A stretch of 64,000 nt of DNA from Ixodes scapularis (lineage: Eukaryota; Arthropoda; Arachnida; Ixodida; Ixodidae): positions 72,600,252 to 72,664,251 of the forward strand of contig NW_024609857.1 of the NCBI RefSeq assembly GCF_016920785.2, read 5' to 3'. Position 1 is the first letter of the stretch. The number at the start of each line of letters is the position of its first letter. The notes beneath the pieces were generated by a model. It had not been told where the DNA came from and searched no databases. It saw only the letters and a program-made list of their open reading frames with translations. Shown here piece by piece: positions 1-9,676 of the stretch. A program made the position numbers and the translations under genes.

Positions 1-968
1 GGTACGGTTTCAGCAATGCACAGGTGAGGGAGGCGTCGAATAGCTTATTGGCGGCGTCCCGCGTGGAAAGGAAGGGGGGGGGGGGGGTACACGCACCCGA
101 GCAGGACAATACCTTGTGGCGTGCAAACATCGAGGAAGATCGCCTCCAGGTCGGGGTGCTCAAGGTCGTGCCTCCGGTCGACTGTGGAGCCGGTGGGGGC
201 GGCGACGAGCACTCCTCCACCTTTGCCACCTCTGTCTCGGCGGTGTATGGCGTGTGCAGTGCCCAAAAGCTCGCCGTCGTGCACACTGGCGTCGAGCCAG
301 GTCTCCGTGAGCCGGAAGATCGTGTTGTCTGGTAGTGAGCTACAATAGGCTGAAAATCCGGGACCTTATTCTTCAGGCTATGACAGTTCGTGTACCACAG
401 GTTGAGAGACTTACGCAGTGTGCCACCGGCGCAATGCCGGCTGCCGACGCGTCCAACACTGTGCCCGGAAAGAGGCGCGTGCTCACCGCTGACGCCGCCG
501 CCCGCCAGAGAATCAGGGAAGAGGACAGCGCTGGATGAGGCATCCGTGGGTGAAACAACAGATGCAGGAACATCGAAGTAGTCGTCCGAAAACTGTGGCA
601 GCGAACACACCATGCACACCCAGGGATCGCTGCAGGAGCCCAGTCGGTGGTATATCCCCAGCGACATATAGACGCAGCCGCGGTGGAACCATCCTTCGCA
701 AGTGTCGCAACAGAGAGCGGCCTGGTTGTCCCGTACTGGCTTTGTGCAACAGGCGCAGGTAGTTTGCTGCGGACCCGGGTTGGGAGCGATATCGCCTGCG
801 AGAAGCAGGCACCAGACGATGTGGTGACGATGAGCGTGCGTCGTGAAGCCAGCGGCGGAGGACCGACGGCGATCCGGCGAGAAGCCCGGGCGGTTAGGCC
901 TAAGAGACGTCGTAGCCCCAACGTAGTAGAGGGCTGGTAAGTGAAGAATAATGCGCTTCCTTCAAGCC
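1..968 (-). pseudogene. Non-LTR retrotransposon fragment with PHD finger and endonuclease
   Basis: Minus-strand 5' part of a LINE that runs off the left edge of the window. One frame opens after a TGA near 965. It reads a hydrophobic stretch, then a 2A-like GDxxxNPGP motif (770-796), then a Cys/His finger (about 757 down to 605; ends WVCMVC), then the start of an APE-type endonuclease (about 396 downwards; YTNCHSLKNK). A frameshift near 320-345 moves the endonuclease to another frame, where LTETWLD (311-291) and GGKGGGVLVAA follow. A second disruption is likely at the poly-G run (75-87). No ATG start was located. PHD-containing ORFs occur in CR1/L2-type LINEs; the exact clade is not assigned. 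The reverse transcriptase lies outside the window. Confidence 0.8.
770..796 (-). other. 2A-like ribosome-skipping motif in a LINE ORF
   Basis: On the minus strand the codons read GDIAPNPGP, preceded by a hydrophobic LLLA stretch. The 2A peptide consensus is D-x-x-x-NPGP, and 2A-like sequences at the N-terminus of non-LTR retrotransposon ORFs are described for trypanosome L1Tc and some sea urchin elements. Here it sits directly upstream of the PHD finger, so skipping would release a short leader from the PHD-endonuclease protein. The second position of the usual D-V/I-E-x-N motif is kept but the E is replaced by A, which could weaken activity. Activity is inference. Confidence 0.55.
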
Positions 969-2564
969 GGTTGTGGTTTGGATGGTGTTGGACTACAGCG
1001 TGTCGGACGCAGTCGCTCGTCGCGAAGTGATGCTGTTCGGTTTTATATAGAACTGAAATAAGCGCTACACGAATTACCTTTTGTCGTAAGGTAGGTGCGT
1101 TTTATTATTAAGTAGACTGTTCTGGAAGAGGCGACGGGGATCCAAACGTAGACATGTGTGATCATGTTCGATATGCGATCGCGCTCTGCCATGATTACAA
1201 CCATTTCTTTTTCCGTGCGTGCTACTTGCTTTTTTTTTTCTGGAGATGCGGAGCACATCAAAGAAACAACGGTCAAAGTTTGAGAGTTTTGCGTGCCGAA
1301 CCAACGACGGGCAACTGGCACGCCCCAGCGGAGGACTGAGGATCTTTCAACGTGCAACCGAAAGCTCGGTTACACGGCGCCTTCTCCGCAGTAAGCCTCC
1401 GTCAGATTGCGGGCACCACGGCCGGGATTCGAACACGCCACATAGTGATCCGTATGGGCCGGCGATCTCGCTTCGGAGCCACCGAGGCGGCAAAAGAAGC
1501 AGCAGTGCCGTTGTAGCGGTGATTCATGCATGCTGTTAAAAGACTGAGCGTGTGCGCTGCCTTCTTCGACGTCCTGGCTGACGACTGTTTATCGAGCCGT
1601 GAGTTACGCCATTGTTATAAACAATCAGGAAAAACCGTAACCGTCAAAGGCCGATTGACTCGCGTCAGGCAAAACGCTTCGCCTGGTGGTAACACTAAGT
1701 TCCGGGCCGACGCAAATTTTCCATCAGCGGCGAGCGGATTTCGCCACTCGGCGACATATTCCACTCATCGCCCGCGCCGATCCACCCTTCAATTCGCGAG
1801 AGCACAAGCACCACTGGGGTGTTTATCTATAGGAAGCTTTCAAGTTTTTCTATCATGAAGTGCCATATGGGAGTGGCGGCGCCAGCCCGACGGTTTGCTT
1901 CTCTTTTCCTTGCAAGCATAGGAAGACATTTTTTTTTTTTTTTTTAATTTTCTTGAATGTTTTTTTTTAGAAACCTATACTCATGAGATTTGAGTACGAT
2001 CAAGGCGCCACATAGAAACACCCTCGTGAAAGGTTCCGTGGCACTCTGTTTAATGGTATATTTATACAGATGTGTTTATTCCCGCTCGGGGACAATTTTT
2101 AAGTCAAAACATCACGCTCATTGTCCCTGCCCAAATTTCATTATATTTTTTGTCTAATCGCATTCTGAGTATCGCATTTACCTGAGAACCCGGTCGTGTT
2201 CAACACGATTAACTGTCACCGTGCTCTGCAAAAAAAAAAAAAAAAAAAAGTTTTTTTTTTGCAGGATTATTTTTCTTCCACACAGTGGAGGAGACAAGCA
2301 GACCCCAGCGAGAACGGACGGAACCCATTATCGATCTTAGAGGCCCAAGAAATACAAACAGCGCACTGGTGTTCGAGAGTAATAGACCATTTTCAAAAGT
2401 TCATCGAGCAACACTGGCGGTCGCCGTTGCTTGGGGAGAAAATTGCTCTTAGAAGGGCGGCAGGAATCATATGTTGACACTTTTTTTACTTAGGCTAGGT
2501 GGCGCTAGCTACAAAGGGTACAGCCAGTAACATCCACTCATCCTTGAACACGTAGCGCGTGATT
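969..2564. other. No gene seen: AT-rich spacer with homopolymers
   Basis: Short open frames here have no recognisable domains. It holds poly-T and poly-A runs (about 1929-1946, 2230-2260), one tRNA-like segment described separately, and at 2382-2405 a short sequence (AATAGACCATTTTC) resembling the ends of MITEs seen elsewhere in the window. Confidence 0.6.
1405..1490 (-). repeat. tRNA-like segment, probable SINE remnant
   Basis: On the minus strand a degenerate A-box-like TGGCTCCGAAGCG is followed about 46 bases later by a B-box-like TGTTCGAATCC, spacing close to that of a tRNA gene. No cloverleaf with an intact acceptor stem could be built, so this is read as a tRNA-derived SINE head, not a tRNA gene. 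Confidence 0.45.
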
Positions 2565-2771
2565 GGATAATAATATAATAATAATATCTTTATTAGCTTT
2601 GAAAAAATACAGGTGTAAGCGTGCTGGCCCACGAAAGCAAAGATGCTTGTATGTGGGACCAGGCAGCCAACAAAATACCGTGACACATTGAACACTGGAG
2701 AAACAAAACAAACAAACAACAGCAATGTAGGCATTTGGGCAACGAATACGGACTAAGTAATTATTTAATTA

Positions 2772-5666
2772 TTATTGCGCGAGCGTGAGGCACCATTCTC
2801 TTACATTTCGTTTTACCACACGAAAGGATGACAAGTTCAGCAAAGATTCTGGCAAACAAATCGAAGGGACATAGTGTCGTTTTAACTTTTTTCCATAGTT
2901 TGTTTGTATCTTAGGGACCTTGAACCTATCTGTACGCCGCAAGTTTCTTTTTTTTACCTCTTGTTTAAATGTTCTACTATAATAATTACTTGTTATTATT
3001 ACATATTTATGAAACTGATTAAATGACAATACTTCTAACGCGCGCATTTTTTTTTCAATGTCTAGTTTATCGAACACCGACCCGTAAGAAATATTGTTTA
3101 CACTATATTTTATGATTCTATCAATTCCCTGTTTTCTGTACTCTGAACAACTCCCATATATCGTAATCCCATACCGTATAACAGATTCTCCTAGCGATCT
3201 GAAAATAGTTCTCCGCAAGTTTACAGAACATACACTTTTTAGCTTGTAAAGGTACGCCGATACCACCCGCATTCTCTTAATAATATATTCGATTTGTTGG
3301 TTCCGAAAGAGATGTTGGTCAAATATTAACCCCAAATATTTCACCGAGGAGTCATAAGGTAATGGTCTACACGTACAAATGTGTTGAGCATGATCATGAA
3401 GGTGAAGATATATGTTTGGTACTAGAGTAATTTGTTTATGGGGATTACGAAAACAAACTAATTTATTTTTATTGACGTTCACAGAAATGAGATTACTTGA
3501 GAACCAGTTAACTAATACATCTATATCGCTTTGAAGCAGCGGAACCGCCTGGTTATAGTTGTCATGCGGTAGGAATAGAACGGTATCATCCGCATACTGA
3601 AACATTCTAGATCGTAGTTGTAATAACCCTAGATCATTCACATATATATTAAACAATAACGGACCTAGTGTGCTACCCTGTGGCACGCCGCAATCGACTC
3701 TGAGTTTTGTACTAGTGCTGCTTCCAATTTTAACCATCTGAAACCTGTTTGTAAAGTAGTCAGTGAAGAATTTCTGAAACGGGCCCCTGAAACCATGCTT
3801 ATTGAGTTTTGATAGGAGGAGTGCGTGATCAATTGTATCAAGTGCCTTGGATAAGTCCAAAAACAAGGCAAGGGCGACGTTATTATTTTCAAGCGTTTCA
3901 TTAAAACAGTCCGAGAAAACTTCAAGTAATGAAATAGTGCTCCTTTGTTGCCTGAAACCGTATTGCCCGTCGTTCAATAACGAAAATCTCTCACAGAAGT
4001 CATTCATACATATTTGTACCCATTTTTCGAGAATGTGAGCAATTGTTGGTAATATCGATATCGGCCTATAGTTTCCTAATTCTTTCTTGCTACCCTTTTT
4101 GTATAGCGGTCTCACTACTGACAATTTTAGTCCTTCCGGTATTTTTCCTGTTGTCAGGCATCCGTTAATTATAGCGAGGAGGACCAGTTTTACACTTGAA
4201 AAATTGTAGCGCAAATCCCTAATGCGAATTTGGTCTATCCCAGGCACTTTCGTTATTGACACTGAATTAATAATGTTCATCAGATCGTACTCATTTATTT
4301 CTGGTAGATGTGCTGAATTTACACAGTCAATTTGGTCAGCCGGTTCATCATTTACATGCACTGCTATCTTTTGCCTTAGGGCTTGTACGGTACTAATGAA
4401 ACTGTTGTTGGAAGATTCGGCTAATTCCGTGTAGTTATCTAGTGCTGGAAAATTCTTTCTAATTGTATCGTCAGTGTTAGTTTTTCTTTTCCTACCCATC
4501 AACTCATTCACGAGGTCCCATGTTTTCCTTGGGTTTTTCGCAGAAATAAATTTGCTAGTATAATGATTTCTTTTGGCTAATCTAATTTTAGCAGTTAACT
4601 TATTTCTTAGCACACGATATTCGGTTTTTAAAGTGGTATTACCCGGATTTTGTTTACATCTATGCCATAACCTGTCTTTCAAATGGGATAGTTCTAAAAT
4701 CTCTTCATTAATCCAGACATTTTCGTGTTTTCTTTGCTTCAATTTTACATTTTTGACAGATATTTTATATATCTCTTTAAATTTATCAACAAGTAAGTCG
4801 TAAGCGGTAACATGGTCATGTACTAATAATGAATTCCAGTCATACATACTGATAAGATGGTCTACCTTTTTGTTATCTAAAATGGTTTTAAATACCTTCT
4901 GGTTTGACATTTCATTTTTTGGACTTTCATCCAATATTGCTACTGCTACTAAATAATGATCAGCTACCTTTTGTTTAATTACCGCCGGCACTAATGTTGC
5001 ATTACTAATTCTTATAACTATGGGATCAATGCATGACTTAGTTATTGTACTGCCATAATATTCTTATCTTGTGTAATCGCGTATCACGTTCTCGAGCCCG
5101 AAGGAGGAAAGCGTGTCTAAGTAGTTTGAAACCCCATACTTATTCTCGTTTAAGACATCTATGTTAAAGTCACCAGCCAGTATGATATGCTGGTTGTTAT
5201 CAAATTGGCGCAATAATGGTGAGAGTTCCTCACAGAACATTTTTATATTAGAATATGGCGGTCGATAAACTGCGCATACAATATAGGAAATAGATGCCTT
5301 GTGAACAGAAATTGCGCAGAGTTCTGCATGGTCAAGGGAAACGTTAATTCGTTCCGACAAACAGCTATCATTTATAAACATCAGCGAACCTCCTCCCTTT
5401 TTTCTTTCCCGACAAAGACAGTACGAATGAAAACCAACCAAACTATATTCCACACATGCTTCCTCTTCGATGTTTATTTCACTTAGTATCAATACGTCCA
5501 GGGACGACAGCTTTCCAGATAACAGAACCAATAGTTCGTCCCAGTGTTTGCGTAAACTAACATTCACGTGTATCAGACTGAGTTTTCGATCGCTATTATC
5601 GTTTTCTGCTAACAAGTGTGCGATAAGACTCTCCAGTTCTTGAATGGTGACGAATGTGCTTTCCAT
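2772..5666 (-). pseudogene. LINE ORF2: APE endonuclease plus reverse transcriptase
   Basis: The ATG at 5666 follows the ORF1 stop by two bases. The N-terminus is an APE-type endonuclease (LSEINI, KGGGSLMFI, VYRPPYSNI, GDFNIDV). An in-frame TAA at 5064-5066 interrupts the frame right after the endonuclease block. The same frame continues through SCIDPIVIR into the reverse transcriptase, with NYRPISILP, the LSKALDTIDH motif A, GVPQGSTLGP and FQYADD (3585-3596). The C-terminus ends at 2772. Intact length would be 964 codons, normal for CR1/Jockey ORF2. The protein would nick target DNA and prime cDNA synthesis on it. One nonsense mutation is the only lesion seen. Confidence 0.88.
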
Positions 5667-5668
5667 TT

Positions 5669-6697
5669 CTATGTTATCTTAGCTAAGTCTCCTTCGCATT
5701 CGATGCGAAGGGCACCGGCGCGTTCTTTTTGCCTCACAAAGATTTTACCGTTTCCCACCCACACAAACTTATAGGACTTTGCTTTTGCGCATTCCTTAGT
5801 AGCCCACAGCAAGTTTTTCAGTGTTTTTGTTAGATTTTCGTTAATATAAATTTTTTAATTCCGTAAGGTCACGCGCTTTGTCATCCAGAGGTCCCGTGTT
5901 CTCCTTTCCACAAACCTCACCAGGATTGGCGCTGTTTTTCCTTCCCTCGCCCCTAGGCGGTGAGCAGCCTCAACGTCCTCAGGGGCAAGTTGCGGCAGCT
6001 CGAGTTTATCGGCCAAGTTCTTTACAACTTCTAACATATTCTCGTTTGGACGTTGGGCGATTCCATGAATTTCGATATTTTTGCGCCGGGAGTACTGCTC
6101 CGCATTATCCACTGCTATCTTTAGTTCCCTGATTTGCAGGTCCTGCTCGGCCACTTTAGCTTCTAGTTGACCCGTCCTCTTTGTCAGCTCCTTGATTGTA
6201 GCGCACTGCTCATCCAGTTGTTTAAGAAGTTCATCGTACTTCCCTGACAGGGTGCTCATCGATGCATCAATTGCTTCGACAGTTTTCCCATGCGCGTCTA
6301 GCTTCGTCATGATTTCATCGTCTTTCCTGCTTTGTTTTTCTAGAGATTTTTCAACGCCTTCCATCCTGTTTAGGATGTCTGTTAGTTTCTTATAGATAGC
6401 TTCGTTTGTGGGCAGCAACTTATCTACATTCAGCTCGAGGGAGCCACTCGAAGTTGCCCTCTCCCCTTCTGCGGGGCCGCGCTCATCGGACGTTTCACAC
6501 TGACGGGAAATATGAAGTTTGCACGTGTTACATTTCCACGCATTGACGTTCTCTGCCGTCATTGCCTGCAGGGACTTTTTCGTAACGCCAGAGCACTTCC
6601 CAGTATGGTATTTGTTTTCGCAATCTGAGCACTTTAGACTGAGACCCCCTGCAGGCAAAGAATTCATACATGCAATACATTCGTTTTCTCCCGCCAT
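5669..6697 (-). pseudogene. LINE ORF1: PHD finger, coiled coil, RNA-binding protein
   Basis: The best start is the ATG at 6697, just before a cysteine-rich finger (CIAC...CSDC...H...C...CNTC, about residues 6-55). A long charged heptad-like region follows, which should form a coiled coil, then a conserved block with EQYSRRKNIEIHGI as in the RNA-recognition part of LINE ORF1 proteins. A TAA at 5855-5857 interrupts it after VTLRN. The same frame then stays open for about 60 codons with plausible coding sequence to a TAG at 5669-5671, so the TAA looks like a point mutation. ORF1 proteins coat the element RNA and act as chaperones. Intact length would be about 342 residues. Confidence 0.8.
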
Positions 6698-6923
6698 ATC
6701 ACAATTTTTAAAGCAAAGAACACTTATAGGCTCCTCGCCGACCGCTGACGCAACCCTCGTGTCCAAGACGTGTTCAGTGCACGTGAGCACCCAGGCAGCA
6801 CAAAACGTCGTGGAAACGTCGAGAAAAAGTCCCGGACGTCCGTGACGTCCCGCATGACTTCGATTACGTTTTTTCGATGTCGAGGTGACGTCCTTATATA
6901 ACGTCCCATTAGAGTCCCATCAG

Positions 6924-7310
6924 TGACGTTGTGACGACGTTGTATTTCAACTCAAACGTCGTCAACGTTCCCACGACGTCGATGCACGACGTTCTCAGAA
7001 CGTCCAACGCTCACGTTTCTTTGACGTTGAACTGAAGTTCATAAATGACGTTCCTTTGTCGTCCTGTCCGTGACGTGCTGGCGACGTCACGTTTCAAATT
7101 TAACGTCGTCATCGTCGCCACGGCGTCAAGACAAGACGTTTTAGCAACGTCGAACACTCACGTTTCTTCGAAGTTAAAATAAAGTCCAGGATGACATTAC
7201 ATTATTACGCCGTCAATGACGTTTCAGCGACGTCGCGTTCACACCTAAATGTCGTAAACGTCATACAAGACGTGCTGGCAACGTCGACCACTCACAATTT
7301 GTTCGACGTT
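6924..7310. repeat. Degenerate tandem repeat, about 147-bp unit, ACGTC-rich
   Basis: Units begin with TGACGT at 6924, 7071 and 7217, giving periods of 147 and 146. Each keeps the order: TGACGT, GACGTC or GACGAC, a TTTCA-type block, AACGTCGTCA or its variant, a CAAGACGTT block, then CAACGTC-ACTCAC. The third unit is partial. The sequence between 6800 and 6923 has the same motif density but is less clearly periodic. Confidence 0.7.
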
Positions 7311-8305
7311 TTTAGATTTTGCAGCTCCATCTCTAGCCGCAGAATCACTGTGGTCAAGGTGGTAGTGCTCAAAACTTGATTTTTGAGAAGTTGAGGAATT
7401 TAATTATTTATACATTAATTTGCGTATTTCAAAAAGCTATTGATCCTGCATCCTTTCCTAGGAGCATCCATACTGCTCCGCGACCACCCGAGATTGTTTT
7501 AAGGTTCGTCAATTTCTCTTCGTATTTTCTAACCCATGCTCACCTGCGCACAACCAAAAAATTCGCATCAACATCACAGTTCATCCACAACACCAACTTC
7601 CAGCGCCTTAGCGTTTTCGGTAGGTCGGGGCGCAGAGTCTTGCCACGTGACTGTCAGTACAGATCTGGCTTTCGTTGCCACTGGTGACGTACCGAAACGA
7701 AAATCACATGCCAGCACACACTATATCAGAGCACTTCACTGCACAGTTGCGCATTTTTGGAGTTGACTAAAAAAAAAACCCGGCAATGACGAAATTCTGT
7801 GGATACCGTCAACGGTTTGTGGAAACTGAATGGCCCAGATGACGGTCCAAAAAGCGTTGAAGTCCAGTCCGCACCTACGTGCCGGAAAAAAAAAACACAA
7901 AAAAAGAAAGAAAAGAAGAAAACAAATACAGCCGGCACGGGCGCGAGAGAGAGGGGGAAAGGTAGGCAGAGGAGATGCCAGTGGCAGCTCCATAGAGCCC
8001 CATGCGATGCGTCGGGAAACTCGGCAAGAAGAGGGCGAGAGAGAAAAGTGGGGGAAGATAGCGACGACGAACAATTGACAAGCGTAAGTTCCGGGTGCAC
8101 GTATTTTCTCAGTCGTTCCCAAAATATTTCACTGAATGTTCTGTTCTTCGAATTCGCCCAGAGAGAACAGCTCTGGGACCCGGTCCAGCTTTTTCCGAAA
8201 GCCAATCACTAGCACCGGCCGTCACGTCTACGGGTCTACGAGGCAGGCTGCCGTGTCGGCGTGATTTTTTTTCGAGTCTGCATACACTGTAAATGCTGCG
8301 GTTAG

Positions 8306-8677
8306 ATGAGTCGTTCAAGTCGCCCCTATGAAGAAGTCGGTGATCGCCAAGAACGCCGTCGTATTCAGTCACGACTCGAGGACCTTTTTCAAGGCCGTAA
8401 CGCTTCACACGTTGAATCGTACTGCTGCTCGGATCAAGGTGCCTGTGAGGATATGAATGACGCCCCCCAGAAAACAAGTGGCAGTGCACATAGCGGCGCG
8501 TGAAGTCCAGTCTCCGATCAAGACCCTTCAGACGCATGCGACGATCCCAATCAAGAACGCCCAGCGGACGGGATCCTCCTTCTGAAACCATTCCCGTGCA
8601 CGCAGCGAGAGTACCAGCTATGTGCGATGGGGCGGCTAAAGCACGCGCGTCGGCACATTAATCAAAAGCAGAACGAG
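8306..8677 (+). pseudogene. Exon-like ORF with one in-frame TGA and a splice-donor consensus
   Basis: The ATG at 8306 starts MSRSSRPYEEVGDRQERRRI. The frame runs to a TGA at 8501-8503, and after it stays open in the same frame for 58 codons (SDQDPSDACDDPNQERPADG follows shortly), up to GAG|GTAAGC at 8677/8678, a strong 5' splice-site match in phase 0. The TGA could come from CGA by a C-to-T change. Composition is balanced, unlike the shadow frames nearby. It lies alone inside the ACGTC-flanked element, so it may be the first exon of that element's protein. I do not recognise a named domain; the basic, arginine-rich start would suit a nucleic-acid-binding protein. Confidence 0.4.
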
Positions 8678-8929
8678 GTAAGCGGTGGAAGATTCCGTGC
8701 TGCGAGACATCGTCTCTTGTTTATTTACTTATATGAATTTGTTCTTTTATATTTTTGAGGCTGGCACATCCAGGGACGTCTTTTCGATCGTGTCTGAAAA
8801 TGCTCAAATAAACAGTTCGTACCAAACCTGTGTTTTAGTTACTTCCTTCGTACTTGCATGATAGCAACTTGCCTTCGCAATAATACAAAAAAAAAATTAC
8901 TTTTTTTTATGGAAAAGGGGGGGGGGGGG

Positions 8930-9250
8930 GGCACAACGTTTTCCCACGACGGCTAGGGAACGTAATTTGGACAGGTTTCTCGACGTTCTGTGAACGTCGT
9001 TGGCAGTCCGGATGTCGTGAACACACGTGTCATAAACGTCGAGGGAGGACGCAACGGCCCACTGAGACGTGCATGTGACGTGCAAGAAACGTCATTTGGA
9101 ACGTCCCCTCGACCTTCTGTGCACCTTTTCTCGCGGACATTTAAAGGTTTCATCGACGTCGAAGGAAGGTAACGTCCGGACCTTCGACGTTTTACGACGT
9201 CACGTTACAGACGTCTTCGACGTTCTTTCGACGTTTTCTTCACGTTTATG
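8930..9250. repeat. ACGTC-rich subterminal tract, right side
   Basis: It is dense in ACGTC, AACGTCG and GACGTT words at irregular short spacing, ending in a run GACGTC-TTCGACGTT-CTTTCGACGTT next to the right terminal repeat. It mirrors the left tract in inverse orientation. A poly-G run (about 8917-8930) marks its inner edge. Confidence 0.6.
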
Positions 9251-9261
9251 TGCTGCTTGGG

Positions 9262-9586
9262 CAAGCAATGGCGGACAGGCCATGGCGCAGATTTTTGAAA
9301 ACGGTCTATTCTGACAAACAAAAAGTTGAGCGAAATTGGCGTTTGAGTGTTTGACCGCAATGGCTGCTGCGCTGTCACATTACGATAAAACAGAATGTTT
9401 CTGCGCTGCCAAAATGTTTTTGCCGAATCAAAGCCTGCATAGACGTGCAAGGATAGCGACAGCATAACGAAAAGAAAAAGCAGGGATAGCGACGTGCGAG
9501 GCGAGCTTTGACAGAAACTTCTTGAATATTGATGAGAGATGCCGCGAAGTTCACACGAAATTCGACGAAAGTTCAAGCAAATTTTG
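9262..9586. other. Spacer between two elements, no gene seen
   Basis: There is no recognisable coding region. GAAAACGGTCTATT (about 9296-9309) resembles MITE ends found at 2382 and 61924. Confidence 0.5.
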
Positions 9587-9603
9587 ACCTAAAATAAAAA
9601 GGA

Positions 9604-9644
9604 GCCCAACGTTTCGAAACCTGCTTGGTGTCTTCTTCAGGGGC
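9604..9644 (-). ncRNA. Hammerhead-like ribozyme motif, Penelope 3' copy
   Basis: On the minus strand it reads GCCC, CUGAAGA (core), an extra A, a stem II of GACACC/GGUUUC with one mismatch around loop AAGCA, then GAAACGUU, then GGGC. The flanking GCCC and GGGC form a 4-bp stem I. Stem III is only the self-complementary ACGU. Hammerhead motifs are known in Penelope-like elements. The extra A after CUGAAGA is not standard, and activity is untested. Confidence 0.6.
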
Positions 9645-9676
9645 GACTGTGTGCGCGAGGAGCAAGTGGTCTTCTT

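Larger units (their letters stand above)
2565..6789 (-). mobile_element. Near full-length non-LTR retrotransposon (CR1/Jockey-type, two ORFs)
   Basis: The element reads on the minus strand: ORF1 (PHD finger, coiled coil, RNA-binding C-terminus), a 2-base gap, then ORF2 (endonuclease and reverse transcriptase), a 3' UTR of about 200 bases, an AATAAA signal (+ strand TTTATT near 2590) and a microsatellite tail of TAA/TTA units (about 2565-2588). A short simple-repeat tail instead of poly-A is typical of CR1/L2-like groups. Both ORFs are full length apart from one nonsense codon each. The 5' side lies next to the end of the inverted-repeat element that starts at 6790. Confidence 0.85.
6790..9261. 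mobile_element. Inverted-repeat DNA element with ACGTC-rich subterminal arrays
   Basis: The left end begins CCCAGGCAGCACA (6790). The right end finishes with the complement, TGTGCTGCTTGGG (9249-9261), one base different. Inside both ends lie long tracts dense in ACGTC/GACGT (6800-7310 and 8930-9250), inverted relative to each other. Short TIRs with many subterminal repeats are a feature of CACTA/EnSpm elements, but no transposase core was found, so the superfamily is open. The only coding signal is the exon-like ORF at 8306-8677. No convincing target duplication was seen (GTGAGCAC against GCAAGCAA, 5 of 8). From 7311 to 8305 it is purine-rich and A-rich sequence without a convincing gene. Confidence 0.55.

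Noticed and set aside
7799..8212. 137-codon frame rich in Lys, Arg and Glu
   Set aside because: Produced by A-rich simple sequence; no domain and no start context.
6924..9250. Regularly spaced ACGTC words as a CRISPR-like array
   Set aside because: Words are degenerate, spacing is irregular except for the 147-bp unit, and the surroundings are eukaryotic transposons.
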